DNA of 64,000 bases from Palaemon carinicauda (lineage: Eukaryota; Arthropoda; Malacostraca; Decapoda; Palaemonidae), in contig NC_090725.1 of assembly GCF_036898095.1 (NCBI RefSeq), forward strand, positions 204,940,263 to 205,004,262. The letters run 5' to 3'. A program made the translations under genes and the position numbers. Position 1 is the first letter of the stretch, and each line of letters opens with the position of its first letter. Below are positions 23,148 through 34,690 of this stretch, piece by piece. The notes below the pieces were generated by a model. The model saw nothing but the letters and a program-made list of their open reading frames with translations. It was not told the origin of the DNA and did not search any database.

Positions 23148-24046
23148 CTAAGCATGGTGAGGTCCTCGACAGTTGGGGCACTTGGCAATGGTGTGCTGTC
23201 CTGTCTTAAACCTTGTGATGCAGTGGGCTGTAGGTTGCTGTCTGCTGCTGCAAACTGCACAGACCTCCGGACCTGTGCAGCGGCTCCTGTGGTGTGCAAA
23301 TTTCTGACACCTGAAGCATCTGAGGGACTCTGGGATGTACTCCTCCATGTAAAAGGTTCCATAGTAGCCGAAGGAGAACTGTAGAGGTCGTTGTCTCTTG
23401 ATGACTGCCTCCAACTTGTGGGATCTCCTTCCATATTTCCTCTCACATCTCCTGGCTGAGAGAATGGAATGGTGGTTGAGCACAGGTTCAAGTGGAAGGT
23501 CGAGGACGTAGATTATGATGATGGTTGTCGGCTTGTCAGCTGTGTTGAGGTGTAGGGCGTTCTCTTGCTGCACCAGAAAGTACTTGGTTTCTTTGTCCTG
23601 GGCGGAGATGACAAGTTGTCATCTGCAATTTGGTCAAATTATCATGTTCAGGTGATGATTCTTTGCCTCCATGGTTGCTATGGCAGCATAGGAGGTCGTG
23701 TCGGGGCTAGGAGTGAGCCTGAATCTGGTTGGCTGGGTTGACGTGCTATTGGTTGTTTGCTAGGTAGGATGAGTGGGGTTTCCTGGCTGTCTTCTCCTTC
23801 TGCTGCTTCTTCATTGTTGTTAATGTGCTGCTCCTTCTCTTCTTGGTTGTCCTTTGGTAGTTCCATGTCTGGTTGCGTGGACGAGGTTGGCTTCTTCCTT
23901 TGACTCCGCAAGGTGAGAAGTCTTGGCTTATTTATCCTTCCCTTCTCCACTTTATCCCGAGGGGAGTCGGAAAGGATGAAGGGGAACGAGCCCCTGGCTG
24001 CCATCGCAAACACACGATGGTAGCCTACAGCTTTTGTCAAACTCAC
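23148..24046 (-). pseudogene. LINE B ORF1 (Gag-like, zinc knuckles)
   Basis: The minus-strand protein begins near 24046 with a Pro/Ser/Gln-rich N-terminal part (KPTSSTQPDMELPKDNQ). After a frame break it shows LRCFRCQKFAHHRSRC (about 23270-23320), a C-x2-C-x4-H-x4-C knuckle, then CAVCSSRQQPTAHC and CPNCRGPHHA, two further knuckle-like motifs. Three such knuckles are usual for ORF1 of I- and Jockey-type LINEs and bind the element RNA. The region 22690-23080 is low-complexity. Confidence 0.68.
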
Positions 24047-24653
24047 TGTTAAGTGTCTTTTATTTCATCTCAATAACACAAAAAAGGTGTATTAAAGGTG
24101 CATTCCAAATTCGAAATTCAAACTCGTTAACACTTGGTCGGAAAGTCCACAGTCAGAGCACTGAACATTTCTGTAACTCTGCTGAAAATTTCAGATGTGG
24201 AAATGTGGCATTCGCTCAGTCGGGCCGTTTGGTATAAAAGCTAAGCAGACCAGGGCTGGCTACCTGTTCGCTGGGGTTTTTGTAGGCTGATCGGGGCGTG
24301 TCAAGCTTCTCCTGGATCATGTGACAATTCCTTTGTTTCTCGGCCTCCTGGTTTGCATTCCAATGAGTCATTATGAGCGATACGAATATTCTAGAATAAG
24401 TGGATGTTTTGGCTACAGTTTCATAACAACACCTACCTACTTTCGTTCACTCTCATATCTCTATGTGATTTAATCTATTCTTTCACAATTACATCTAGAA
24501 CCATTTGTCTCTATTTCCTATTAATGAATAAAATTTACGAATAAATCGATTACATACATGTACTAACTCATCTATTTACGAAATATTTCTCGTCTTGTCA
24601 CCATCACATAAAATACTCAATTACGTGGTTAAGTCATTCATTATGAATATGTA

Positions 24654-24656
<3 letters not shown>
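24047..24656. other. Intergenic DNA, possibly 5' UTR of LINE B
   Basis: No coding sequence is supportable. The part up to about 24320 could be the untranslated start of LINE B on the minus strand, but I recognise no specific sequence. The rest is AT-rich. Confidence 0.35.

Positions 24657-24724
<68 letters not shown>
24657..24724. repeat. (TA)n microsatellite
   Basis: About 33 perfect TA units. Confidence 0.97.
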
Positions 24725-24730
<6 letters not shown>

Positions 24731-25166
24731 AGAGTTATTGTCTGACACCTACAATTTCAAAATAAACTTTGAATGCAAATCCCTTCCCAACAATGATCGC
24801 TTTTCCCACATTTTTAATAAATGTGTAAATATGTTCCATATATATGAAATTATTACTTGAAATTAGTGAAAGAGGTTAGACTGGAAGTTGGGAAAAGGCT
24901 GTTGAAATAAGAAGTTTGAAGTAAACATTTTATGAGTAGTATGGAGAGACATTCAGTCAAATGGGAAAAAGGCTTCATTCCAGTTTGAGAGCCTTTTTGC
25001 TGTCAAAAAGCCATAGCATAGGTGATAACATGTAGGTGAACAATTTTTTCAAGGTAATCTCAAATACAGTAACGTGTAATACACTTGTTAAGACATGTCA
25101 TTGGCAGTATTCCCATGGGACAGAGCAACTTATTTTAAAAGGTTTAACAAGAATATTATTTTTCAG

Positions 25167-25344
25167 GTCGTACTATGTTAACAATGAGACGCTTGCAAAG
25201 GTTGCAGCTAAATATGAATTGCAGAAGCATTTACTGCACATGGCACCTAAACTTCAAGCTGTTATTGATAAGTTTCTTAATCTGTGTCAGGAGGAAGGAT
25301 TGGAAAGAGAATTGGTAACAGAAGATGGCGAGGATGATGTTGAA
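25167..25344 (+). CDS. Candidate internal exon of an unidentified host gene
   Basis: A 178-bp open segment lies between a good acceptor (TTATTTTTCAG, 25156-25166) and a consensus donor (GAA|GTAAGT at 25345). It reads SYYVNNETLAKVAAKYELQ, then KHLLHMAPKLQAVIDKFLNL and a strongly acidic end with Glu and Asp (EDGEDDVE). It begins with the last base of a codon and ends on a codon boundary. Composition looks like a helical, soluble protein with an acidic linker. I do not recognise the family, and no companion exon is found in the window, so the gene would have long introns or be a fragment. Confidence 0.42.
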
Positions 25345-26848
25345 GTAAGTCAAATATGCCTGGACAATTTTTCATCTTTAAACTCTAATGATAATTTCTT
25401 AATTGCAAATAACAGAATTTTAATGGTAAAACTTCCTATTTTGATACTCATCTCCATGTTCATATTTTTTCTTCTCCAGAAAATTATCCCATTTTCTTAA
25501 CTTCTATGAATACTTGCCCTTTACAAAGCGGTAAGTATTAAGAAACCCAGAACTGTCGAGCCAGATATTCCTTGTCTCCTCAATTTCAAAGTTGAAATTA
25601 TCCATTCCTCTTGACACCATGAGCCATTGGGGAGGAGGATAGGAATCTACTGTATATGAACATCAGAAATGAGAAATTTTATTTAAAAAATTCTGTTTAT
25701 TTCTGTGAACCTCTCCTAATGCTCATACTGTTGAAGGAAAGAGGGATAAGTTTAAGTACAGTACAAGTAGTAATGCAATAAGTTTAAGGACTGTTGTACT
25801 AACCTGGTCAAGATTACTAATGAAAAGAAATTCAGAACTCCAGATTATCTACTAAAGATTTTTATAAGTCTGTACTTTAGTCAATCTCTGAATGTTACTT
25901 TTGATCTATGATAATTTTGATTATTTTAAATTGAATATTAAATACAACCCAATATTCCTTGATGAGAGTGTAATAAATTAGATGAACTCGAAATCACTTA
26001 GACCATGTCTTCAGCTGTCACTATTGGGAGTAAAGGCCAGTGGCTTTCATAAGCAAACCATACCTCTGTAAGATAATGTTCAGCAAAACCCAACTCGTTA
26101 TGCCATTGTGCTTTAGCTAAAATTTTCCAAAGAAAGATTTCAACAAAAGTTAAGGGCAGTAGCTGGACTCCTAATATCATGTACTGTTTTTCAAGCATTT
26201 TATAATTTTTTCATTTAATTCCATGGGCTCGTTTAAGGCCAAATTTTTAACTGGTCAAGGAAAACTACCATATTTCCTGTGTTACAGGACGTAGCTCTTT
26301 TTTTCCTTCCAGAAAAATGCCCCCCAAAATCACCCTGCATCTTAACACTAAGATAAAGTTGCATAGGAGAATTTGACAACCCTCAAACACCCTAGTAATG
26401 AGACACAAATACTCAGTAGACATAAAATATAAGCCTACAATTAGCGTTCATATTTAATAGATGAATTTATTTTGAATGTGCTCTCTTTAATTAATAAAGG
26501 TAACGAAATATTAGTTTTTGTTTTGGTGAATAGCTGATTACTCTCGCCAACGCCATCTACTGTACATGCAAACTACCAACTACTGTTATTCAAGCTGGAA
26601 AAAACATCTCACTGCAAGTTGAGTGCAGTGTTACCAAGTTGTCTGTAAACTAACTAAGCCTAAAGTCACACATTGTAGCAAAAGTATTCCACCTAGAGGA
26701 ATTTTAGAGACTTCTTTGATAAATAATTAATTTTGTGTGAAAATTTATACACGAGGAACTTGATAAATATTACTGAAATTTTATTTCTCAATGAAAATAT
26801 TTTCAAGAACATTTGGCAACACTTTTTATGTGAACAAGCACTTAAAAA
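25345..26848. other. Intergenic or intronic DNA without recognised genes
   Basis: AT-rich, no repeated element recognised, no coding frame with support. If 25167-25344 is an exon this is its downstream intron. Confidence 0.45.
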
Positions 26849-26934
26849 GGGATTTTGACGCAAGAAAAATCTGTTTTTGGGTGAGATAGCCATGTCTTCC
26901 TGATGGAAGTTCCCTTCGGCTGCATCCTACTGTA
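26849..26934 (+). repeat. Element X, outer part of its terminal repeat (split by copy C)
   Basis: The segment reads GGGATTTTGACG .. AAAAATCTG .. GGGTGAGATAGCCATGTC and on into CTGATGGAAGTTCCCTTCGG, then stops at CTACTGTA. The continuation of this terminal repeat (compare copy D, 39580-39660) is found at 36839. The GGGATTTTGAC end is of the copy D subfamily. Confidence 0.75.
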
Positions 26935-26948
26935 TTTTTGGGCTCAAG

Positions 26949-27250
26949 CCATGTCGTCCTAATGGTAGCTTCCTATAGACAGCTTTCTAAGGGATATTTG
27001 GCTACAGTGATACTCCCAGAGAATTGACCATAGGTCTCCAGAATTCTAACTCATGGCGCGAGTATCCTTAAAATTTCTCTTGAGGATATCGCATAATGTC
27101 AGGGGACGTATATCTTGATACGACACACAACAATCTTCACCCCGAATAGCGTTTTCGCTTCGAGGGGGAAGAGTGGCGAAATTGAAGGGGAGCCATTATC
27201 AAGGTTACCCTTCCTCCCCTACTATTACAGGGCTCCAAGATGGCGCTCAT
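26949..27250 (+). repeat. Left ITR of copy C
   Basis: Reverse complement, with many mismatches, of 36537-36795. At the inner edge, CCAAGATGGCGC near 27235-27246 resembles a YY1-type motif. Confidence 0.8.
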
Positions 27251-27329
27251 TCCTATTTTGGTAGCGATTTGGCACGGTGTTCTCCCTGCTTGTCTAGTAT
27301 TCTAGATCGCTTATTTTGAGGAATTTACT

Positions 27330-27361
27330 ATGGATTCTCCAGCATCTTTTGCCTATGGAAA
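27330..27361 (+). other. Conserved Ser-rich start peptide (exon 1 or uORF), copy C
   Basis: ATG at 27330 reads MDSPASFAYGK into GTTGAGTATTT (27362), the same arrangement as 15323 in B and 56846 in H. Confidence 0.42.
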
Positions 27362-30300
27362 GTTGAGTATTTAATCTTTACTTTGTATAATTTTTAGCTC
27401 CCGTCTCACAGTGAAATTAGCATAATTTGATGTGTTCATTGGAGCAGAGCCGGTCACCAGAAGCGCCATTTTGGGACGCTGTCGTTCGTCATGCATGCTT
27501 TATTTAGTCAGCAGAACGACATTCCCGGTATTTAGCTTTAATGAATTATAGCTATTTAGGCAAAAATTATACTCGTGAAGATATGATCATGTAAATAATT
27601 TTCCTCATCCTAAATGTGTCGATCGTGTACAATAGAGTCTCGGTGATATAGGTAGCCGAGATCTCGCCCTGAGCTAGGCTAACCTAGCCTATGCGCTTTT
27701 GTATGCTTTCATACATTACCCCCGTTTACCCTCGTGTATCGTTTTATCAATTCAACAGGAGATAGTATATCTCCTAGAATTAAATATATAATTCGATACT
27801 CGTCTCCTTCTGAGATTCAAGGGTAAACCTTCCTTCCCTCCGAGTGCCGCCATGGGCAACAACCCTATCTTGTTCTTGCCATAGAGTAGTACACTCTGGC
27901 TTGACTAGGCTAGTGTTTTCTGTCTTTCCCCCCTTGCCGGTGAGTAACCCTGCTTGGGTTTTCGACAGTAACTCAGAGTATTCAGTCTTTATGCCGACAT
28001 CTGGGCTGCCCGGTGAGTAGTCACTCCCCTGCCTGCTTACAGTTGTTGACATAGGAGGCCTAGCTTCCCTAGTCTGCATCTGAGGTGGTAGTACGATGCC
28101 GCCACCTTCTCCCTTGCGGTCTAGAAGACAAGTCTTGTTTCGGCAGACCCTAGGCTGAAGAATTGATATTCTTCTGCTGTCCAGAATGTCGTCGATATTG
28201 ATCTAGTTTCTAACTGTGTTTGGGGATGGCGGCAATCCTGCCGCCTTCTCCCGACACAATATACAAGACCCTTTCCCTGCCCCTCTGTCCTTTAGCAATA
28301 GCCTAGCCATCGCATGTCTCTGGCCGATGTCATACAATCTCCCCGTGTGCCAGGTAGAACGTGGCGCCGGTCGGGATCCTACAAAGGCGGCTTGATAGCC
28401 GCTCCGACATTCCCCTACTGACGCAAGGCTCCGGGAAGGATTGTGCCGGCCATGACAGCTGCCGGTGGGAGATCCTTATGTCTTAGAGTGTTCTTAAGTC
28501 CTCCCTTGGACTGCCATCCACATCCCTGAAACCGGCAGTAGCCGGCAACAGATCTTGTGGCTTGATGGAAGCTAGAATGATTCGTTCCCCCCCTTCCATT
28601 TGAACCCTCATTCTGGAGGAAGGCAGTGGGTACAATAATACCTACACCCTTATTTATTGTATTGAAAACAACATTAATAAGGTAGCCCTCCACTCCATAC
28701 TTTCTCTCTCTCTGTCGGCTAGTGCCGTCAGGTATTAACCCACTGCCGGCTGGACCTGTGCCGCCAGGTACTAGCCTAGCCTGCTTATGGAGGTGTAGAC
28801 CCAAATGGTATTTTTCCTTTGTTTTTTATAAAGACCGCAGATTTCTTACCTCCTAAGTTATCTGTTATTTTGCGCAAGTTAGCAAGAAGAGGAGGTTTTA
28901 GCACTTGTTGGAAAATTGGTAATGTTACTCCTCTATGTAAATGTGTTTGTGGTAGCTCAAGTCCCACTGATTACCGCCCAATATCCATAACTCCCATATC
29001 CAAAGTTTTTGAACGTCTTCTGGCAAAACTTCTTAATAGGTGTGCTGAAGGTATCATCTATTCCCTAGTTTGCAATTTGGTTTTCGTAAAGGCCTTGGAG
29101 CATGTGATGCCCTTCTTACAATCTCCAACTGTGTACAGAAATCCCTTGATTGTGGTCAGGAAGTTCATATGATTGGCCCTTATTTTAGTGCTGCCTTTGA
29201 CCGTGTTAATCGTGAGGCCCTTGTTTTCAAACTCAAACAGGTGGGAGTGGGTGGGTCGTTTCTTAGCATTATTATTGATTTTTTAAGTAATAGATCTCAA
29301 AGAGTTGTTGTTGATGGACACCATAGTGAGTATGGGAATGTGATATCCGGTGTTCCACAGGGTAGTGTTCTTGGCCCATTACTTTTCATACTATATACAC
29401 ATGACATATGGTTTGGCCCAGTTAAACAAGCTTGTTGCATATGCAGATGATGCTACTCTCTTTGCATCAATTCCATCCCCTGAATGTAGATCTAGGGTTG
29501 GTGAATCCCTTAATCGAGATTTATCTAAAATTAGTGCATGGGGTATGAAGTTGAATCCTAACAAAATTCAAAGTATGATTGTAAGTAGGTCTAGGACGGT
29601 GGCTCCTCAACATCCGGATCTCAGTATTGATAATGTTTCTTTAAATTTGTATGAATCTTTTAAAATTTTAGGTGTGATTCTCGACAGCAAATTTACTTTT
29701 GAGAAACACATTAGGTCTGTCTTCTTCAGTTGCACAAAAAATTCTGAAGAAGTGTTTTAATTCTTTCATTCTACCTTTTTTTGAGTATTATTCTCCTGTT
29801 TGGTCTTCAGCTGCTGATTCTCATCTTGATTTGTTGGACAGAAACTTACAGTCTATTAAATTTCTTATTCCTGATCTAGATATTAATCTTTGGTACCGTC
29901 GTTCAATTAGTTCATTATGCATGTTGCAGAAGATTTTTCATAACTCTGACCATCCTTTGCATTCAGATCTCCCTGGACAATTCCATCCTGTTTGTAATAC
30001 TAGGCAGGCAGTTAATTCTAATAGCCAGGCCTTCTCCATCATGAGGCTCAATACTTCACAGTATTCTAGAAGTTTTATTCCTGCTGTTACCAAGTTGTGG
30101 AATGATCTTCCTAATCGGGTAGTTGAATCAGTAGACCTTCAAAAGTTCTAAGTTGGAGCAAATGTTTTTATGTTGACTAGGCTGACATGAGTTTATATAT
30201 GACATATCTGTTTTTGACGTTGGTAATAGTTTATATATGACATCTAGTTGTTGTTACTGTTTTTTGAATGATTTATTGTTAGTTTGTTCACATCATTTAT

Positions 30301-30936
30301 TTATTTCCTTATTTCCTTTCCTCACTGGGCTATTTTTCCCTATTGGAGCCCTTGGGCTTATAACATCTTGCTTTTCCAAATAGGGTTGTAGCTTGGCTAG
30401 TAATAATAATAATGATAATAATAATAATATGCCGGCTGAACTACAGTATATGCTTATGTAGAAGCCAGTATTTCTGCAGTATAGTACATACTTCAGGCAG
30501 AAAACTATAGTATATATTATACAGTAGTTTATATTTCCAACATACCCTATGTATCCTTTCACAGTCTATTGTTGAGACCAAATTTACATTGAAGTGAAGT
30601 ATTCCTTCAATACACTGATGAAAGTCATCAGTTCATAATTTACCCTACAATATTAATACTTTCTGAAAGGGCCAGTGCTAGTATGCACTAATCTAACACT
30701 AGAGGTTAGAACCCTTCTCTTTTGATTTTCCTTTAATAGGAAATTCTAATATTAATATTGGGGGAGGTCACAGCAATTGGCTGGACAGGAGACACAAGTA
30801 TGTGTGTTTCCTATTTCCTTTCTAGCTTATTATCCTAAGCTATAATGGTTAAGTTACCAAAACATTTATTGCATGTAACTTATTTATCAAGTGTGATAAA
30901 TAACCGCATACTCATTTCCTTTTCCTTTCTTTACAG
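27362..30936 (+). other. Leader / putative intron of copy C, interrupted by LINE C
   Basis: It lies between the donor-like GTTGAGT at 27362 and TTTACAG ending at 30936. After subtracting LINE C the length is about 1.9-2.0 kb, near the 2.09 kb of B and H. Open frames within are not conserved. Confidence 0.5.
28796..30428 (+). mobile_element. LINE C: 5'-truncated non-LTR retrotransposon with RT
   Basis: It interrupts the leader of copy C, whose sequence resumes at ATGCCGGCTGAACTACAG (30428 on). RT blocks are DYRPISITPISKVFERLLAK (about 28972-29030), FGFRKGLGACDAL (about 29073-29115), AFDRVNREALVFKLKQ (about 29195-29240), VPQGSVLGPLLFILYTHDI (about 29353-29410) and AYADDATLF (about 29438-29465) with the intact YADD box. 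Three or four frameshifts break the ORF, which ends near 30151. The 3' UTR has CTCACTGGGCTATTTTTCCC and a (TAA)n tail (30400-30428). The domain order fits the CR1/Jockey/I range; clade not resolved. Confidence 0.85.
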
Positions 30937-31434
30937 GAGGAGCCAAAAATGTAGTGTGAGGTGATCTACTGTAACCACAAGAGTAGAAACTTTTGTGATG
31001 ACACTATGTGCAGGTCTCATGCCGCCTGCGCTATTACCACTGAAACCTTGCAGTATTAGGACCCCCAGAACTGCAACGTCTGCTCGGCCATGATGGCCGA
31101 GGGTTTCGGCGACCCCAAGTCAACGGAGTCGAGGGATGCAGCACGCGAGAAGCTGCGCAAATGGGTATCAGGGTTCCAGAAGAACTCTCTTGGACCGTAC
31201 CTTGCAAACGACAGGATGCGTGGCTTGCTGTTTCCCAAAGCGGGTAATGAAACTGTCGTGCCCCAGACACGACCCGGGGCTCCCTGCGTCCAGATCGCAG
31301 TTGAGGCGGACGTCAGTGAGGCGATGCAAGGCATGGACATCCACCAGGAGGAAAGGATGTCTTACGTGTCCACGGACACAGAGAAGGATCTCCTTAGGGA
31401 CGATCCAGAGGAAGAGTCTACTCTACCTCCCTGA
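30937..31434 (+). pseudogene. Cys/His-rich domain and Gag start, copy C
   Basis: Right after the acceptor the frame reads EPKM, a TAG, then CEVIYCNHKSRNFCDDTMC and RSHAACAITTETLQY, a second TAG, DPQNCNVCSAMMAEGF, and the block SRDAAREKLRKWVSGFQKNS .. MRGLLFPKAG. All in one frame apart from the two TAGs. The spacing of Cys and His is that of copies B and H, with CDD instead of CGH. The second TAG is at the same Trp codon as in copy A. From MMAEGF the frame is open to 31434. Confidence 0.7.
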
Positions 31435-32880
31435 GGAGAAGACGTTGATTCGTCAGAAGCAGAGGAGTCCCTTCCGCCCTTACCGGCACCAGAGCCGATA
31501 CCATCTACGTCTTCGGCTCCTACCCCTCCATTGGACGCCATAGGTCAAGCAGTTTTGGCCCATATTACCACCCTGATGGAGAATCTTCGCAAGGAGAGCA
31601 AAGCACGGAAAGCGAAGATCACAAATGAGCTCCGTGAATCGACTCGGACCACTGCCTCCCGAGGTTCTTACAAGCGACCCAGAGTTCAAGACCTGCCACC
31701 CTGCTCCGAAACCAATCCCTGGAGGTATACGGAGTATATGCCTATAACCAACGGCAAGCTCTACATCTCGGAGAAGATGGGAGCCGTCCCCTTGGATGAC
31801 ATCCAGTTCTGTCCGAGCTTTAACGCTTACCCTGACTGCTTCATTCGACTGAAGCACGAGCCAGTGTCTAAAGAGGAGACGGACCCGAAGGAGGTTTCGA
31901 CCACGACAAGGCACAGGCTCTCTTGACGAGCAGCCTGAAGAAGGCGGGTTACACCAACTCACGAGTTTCTGCATTGAGCAAGAAACACCTTACCTTTCTT
32001 GCTCTTGCTTTAAGAGCCTTCTCCTTTACATCGAAGGCGTTCCAGTCTGTTGCCAAGGCAGTTGAGGCAGGCAAACCATGCCCTACACTAGAGGAGTGTA
32101 GGCCTCTGTCGCTAGCCCTGCCCACGGATGAGAAGGAATGGAAGGAGGTCCACCTAACCTTCTCAGTAGGGAAGCTAGATGCCAATATCGCGGGACAGCA
32201 GTTCAGCGAGAACCTCCCTAAGCTGTCGGACTTTCTCTTGCATAGGGAGCAAGAGACAAAAGAGAGGCTTGCCGCCTCCCTCTCCTTCCAGAATTGCATA
32301 GAGATGTTTGCAGGCCACAACAGCACCCCAGACATGCTCACGGTCCTGGCCAAGATGCATATGGCCACCTTAGTAAAGGACCTGTACACCTTCATGAAGG
32401 CTAGGTGAACCTGTAGGGAGTTCGTGTTTGCTGCCGCGACAGTGAAACACGAACCCAGGAAGTTGATTTCTTCCAAGATCTGGGGTAAGGACCTCTTCCC
32501 GAAAGAAGCGGTCAAAGAGGTAGTCGAGAAAGCCGCCATGGAGAATAGGAACCTTCTCCAGAAGTGGGGCATCTCTTCAAAGAGAGTCTTCCCCTGATGC
32601 GGGTCCCCAACCAAAGCGGAAGTCAAAGAAGCCAAGACTACCTACTCAGCCTCATCAGCAACATCCTATGGTTACCATGACCGTGATGCCCCAAGTGGTT
32701 GCTCAACCACAGACCACCTTCCAAGTGGTGCCTCAACCGCTGGTTGCTCCCAGGGTTTGAGAGGCAAACTACTGCCTTTCGTCCGAAAGGAAGAGGTTCG
32801 CAACGAGACTCCTCAAGACCCCCCTCCCGAGGCAGGGGAGGACCCGGTCAAGGTGGTAAACCCTCCGGACCACCTAAGTA
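31435..32880 (+). pseudogene. Gag-like ORF1, copy C (frameshifted)
   Basis: Segments carry ETNPWRYTEYMPITNGKLYI (about 31705-31760), KAGYTNSRVSALSKKHLTF (about 31940-31998), FSVGKLDANIAGQQFSENL (about 32160-32215), the stop TGA at 32406 in the ARxACREFVF block, and KHEPRKLISSKIWGKDLFPK in the next part. The tail has the basic Arg-Gly stretch (RPKGRGSQRDSS, then RGRGGPGQGGK) ending at the stop near 32880. At least four breaks. Confidence 0.75.
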
Positions 32881-34690
32881 ATGAGATGCTTCAGGTAGAA
32901 GGGAGACTCCAACACTTTCGAGATCGTTGGACCTTCGATCCCTGGGCCCACAGCCTAATAAAAAATGGACTAGGATGGAAATGGAATACGTCTCCACCTT
33001 CATTTCCTCAATTCTTCCAACACTCCACCCCCTTATTGGAAGAATATACCTTAGAACTCTTGAGCAAAAACATTATAAGGAAAGCAAAGTCCATCAAATT
33101 CCGGGAATGGCTGTTTTATGTTCCCAAGAAGGACTCGGACAAACTCAGAGTCATTCTGGACTTGTCGCCACTCAACAAGTTCATTGAGAACAACAAGTTC
33201 AGGATGTTAACCCTTCAACACATAAGGTCCCTGTTACCGAAAGGGGCGTGCACAGTCTCAATAGACCTGGAAGATGCTTACGCTGCCCCCTCCCCTCCTA
33301 CCTAGGATTCAAGTTACAGAAGACAAAGTATGTCTTCAGAGCCATGCCTTTCGGACTAAACATAGCCCCAAGGATCTTCACGAAACTAGCGGACGCAGTG
33401 GTACAACAACTACGCCGAGAAGGCGTTCAGGTAGCAGTGTACCTGGACGACTGGCTGGTGTGGGCAGCATCCAAGACTGCTTGTCTGCAAGCATTCAAGA
33501 AAGTGATCCAGTTCCTGGAACATCTGGGATTCAAGATCAATTTCAAGAAGCCTCGACTCTCTCCAGCTCGGGAGTTTCAATGGCTGGGAATCCATTGGAA
33601 CTTGAAGTCACACCGCCTCTCCATTCCACCAAGGAAGAGGAGAGAGACTACTGAAATCCGACAGCATCTCAAGACGCCAACAGGAAAGAGTACTGGGCTC
33701 TCTCCAGTTTGCAGCAGTAACAGACCCAGTGGTAAGAGCACAGCTGAAAGATGCGTCAGGAGTCTGGAGAAGATACGCATCTAACGCTCGAAGAGATCTA
33801 CAAAGATCGGTACCGACCTTACTACGATCACTTCTCAAGCCGTGGTCGAAGGTCAAGAGCCTAACGAGGACTGTTCCCTTAACAACCACCTCCCCCATCA
33901 GTGACCATCCACACGGATGCCTCGACAGAAGGATGGGAAGGTCACTCCCATCAAAGGAAAGCCCAAGGGACTTGGTCATCCCTGTTCAAGACCTTTCATA
34001 TTAATATTCTGGAGGCCATGGCAGTCCTCTTGACCCTGAAGAAACTATCCCCTCACAGATCAGCCCACATCGAGCTGGTCTTGGACAGCAAAGTGATAGT
34101 GAAATGTCTGAACCAACAAGGCTCGAGATCGCCCCACATCAATCATGTGATGTTTGCCATCTTTCGTTTAGCAAAAAAGAAGAGATTGCGCTTATCAGCA
34201 GTTCACCTACAAGGGTTCTGCAATGTGACAGCGGACCCTCTATCCAGGCTAAAGCCGATAGAGTCAGATTAGTCCCTAGTCGCAGACTCATTCTCCTTCA
34301 TCTTGTAAAAAGTCGCGGAGCTGCAGATCGACCTCTTCGCGACGAGCAACAACAAGAAACTACCTCGATATGTAGCCCCATACGAGGACCCTCTAGCAGA
34401 GTCGACGGATGCCATGTCCCTTGATTGGAACAAATGGACCCGGATCTACCTGTTCCCTCCAACCAATCTCCTGCTGAAGGTCCTAAACAAGCTGAGATCC
34501 TTCAAGGGAGCTGCAGAACTAGTGGCCCCCAAGTGGCCCAAGAGCAACTGGTTCCCTCTGGTGATGAAACTGAAACTGAGGCTGGTCCCTCTACCGAACC
34601 CAGCTCTATCTCAACTGGTTCAGAAGTCGACTGTCTTCGCTTCATCACAGAGAACCCAAAACCTTCATCTCATGATTTTCTTGCCCTGAC
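32881..34690 (+). pseudogene. RT-RNase H, copy C
   Basis: RT: EGRLQHFRDRWTFDPWAHSL (about 32898-32955), FYVPKKDSDKLRVILDLS (about 33115-33170), VSIDLEDAY (about 33258) followed by a small deletion that loses WHVPI, FRAMPFGLNIAPRIF (about 33337-33380), and VYLDDWLVWAAS (about 33438-33475) with an intact YLDD. RNase H: HTDASTEGWEGHSH (about 33910-33950), NILEAMAVL (about 34005), DSKVIVKCLNQQGSRS (about 34085-34130), CNVTADPLSR (about 34220-34250). A TAG at 34270 interrupts EWSL. The downstream block LPRYVAPYEDPLAES and IYLFPPTNLLLKVLNKLRSF is retained. Confidence 0.82.

Larger units (their letters stand above)
21334..24046 (-). mobile_element. LINE B: two-ORF APE-type non-LTR element, 3' part missing
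   Basis: The minus strand has an ORF1 with zinc knuckles and the endonuclease part of ORF2, but no RT. Loss of the 3' part is unusual for a LINE, which normally loses its 5' end; here the break coincides with the end of the truncated Tigger-like element, so a later deletion joined them. The ORF1 zinc knuckles plus APE endonuclease suggest the I/Jockey superfamily. Confidence 0.7.
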
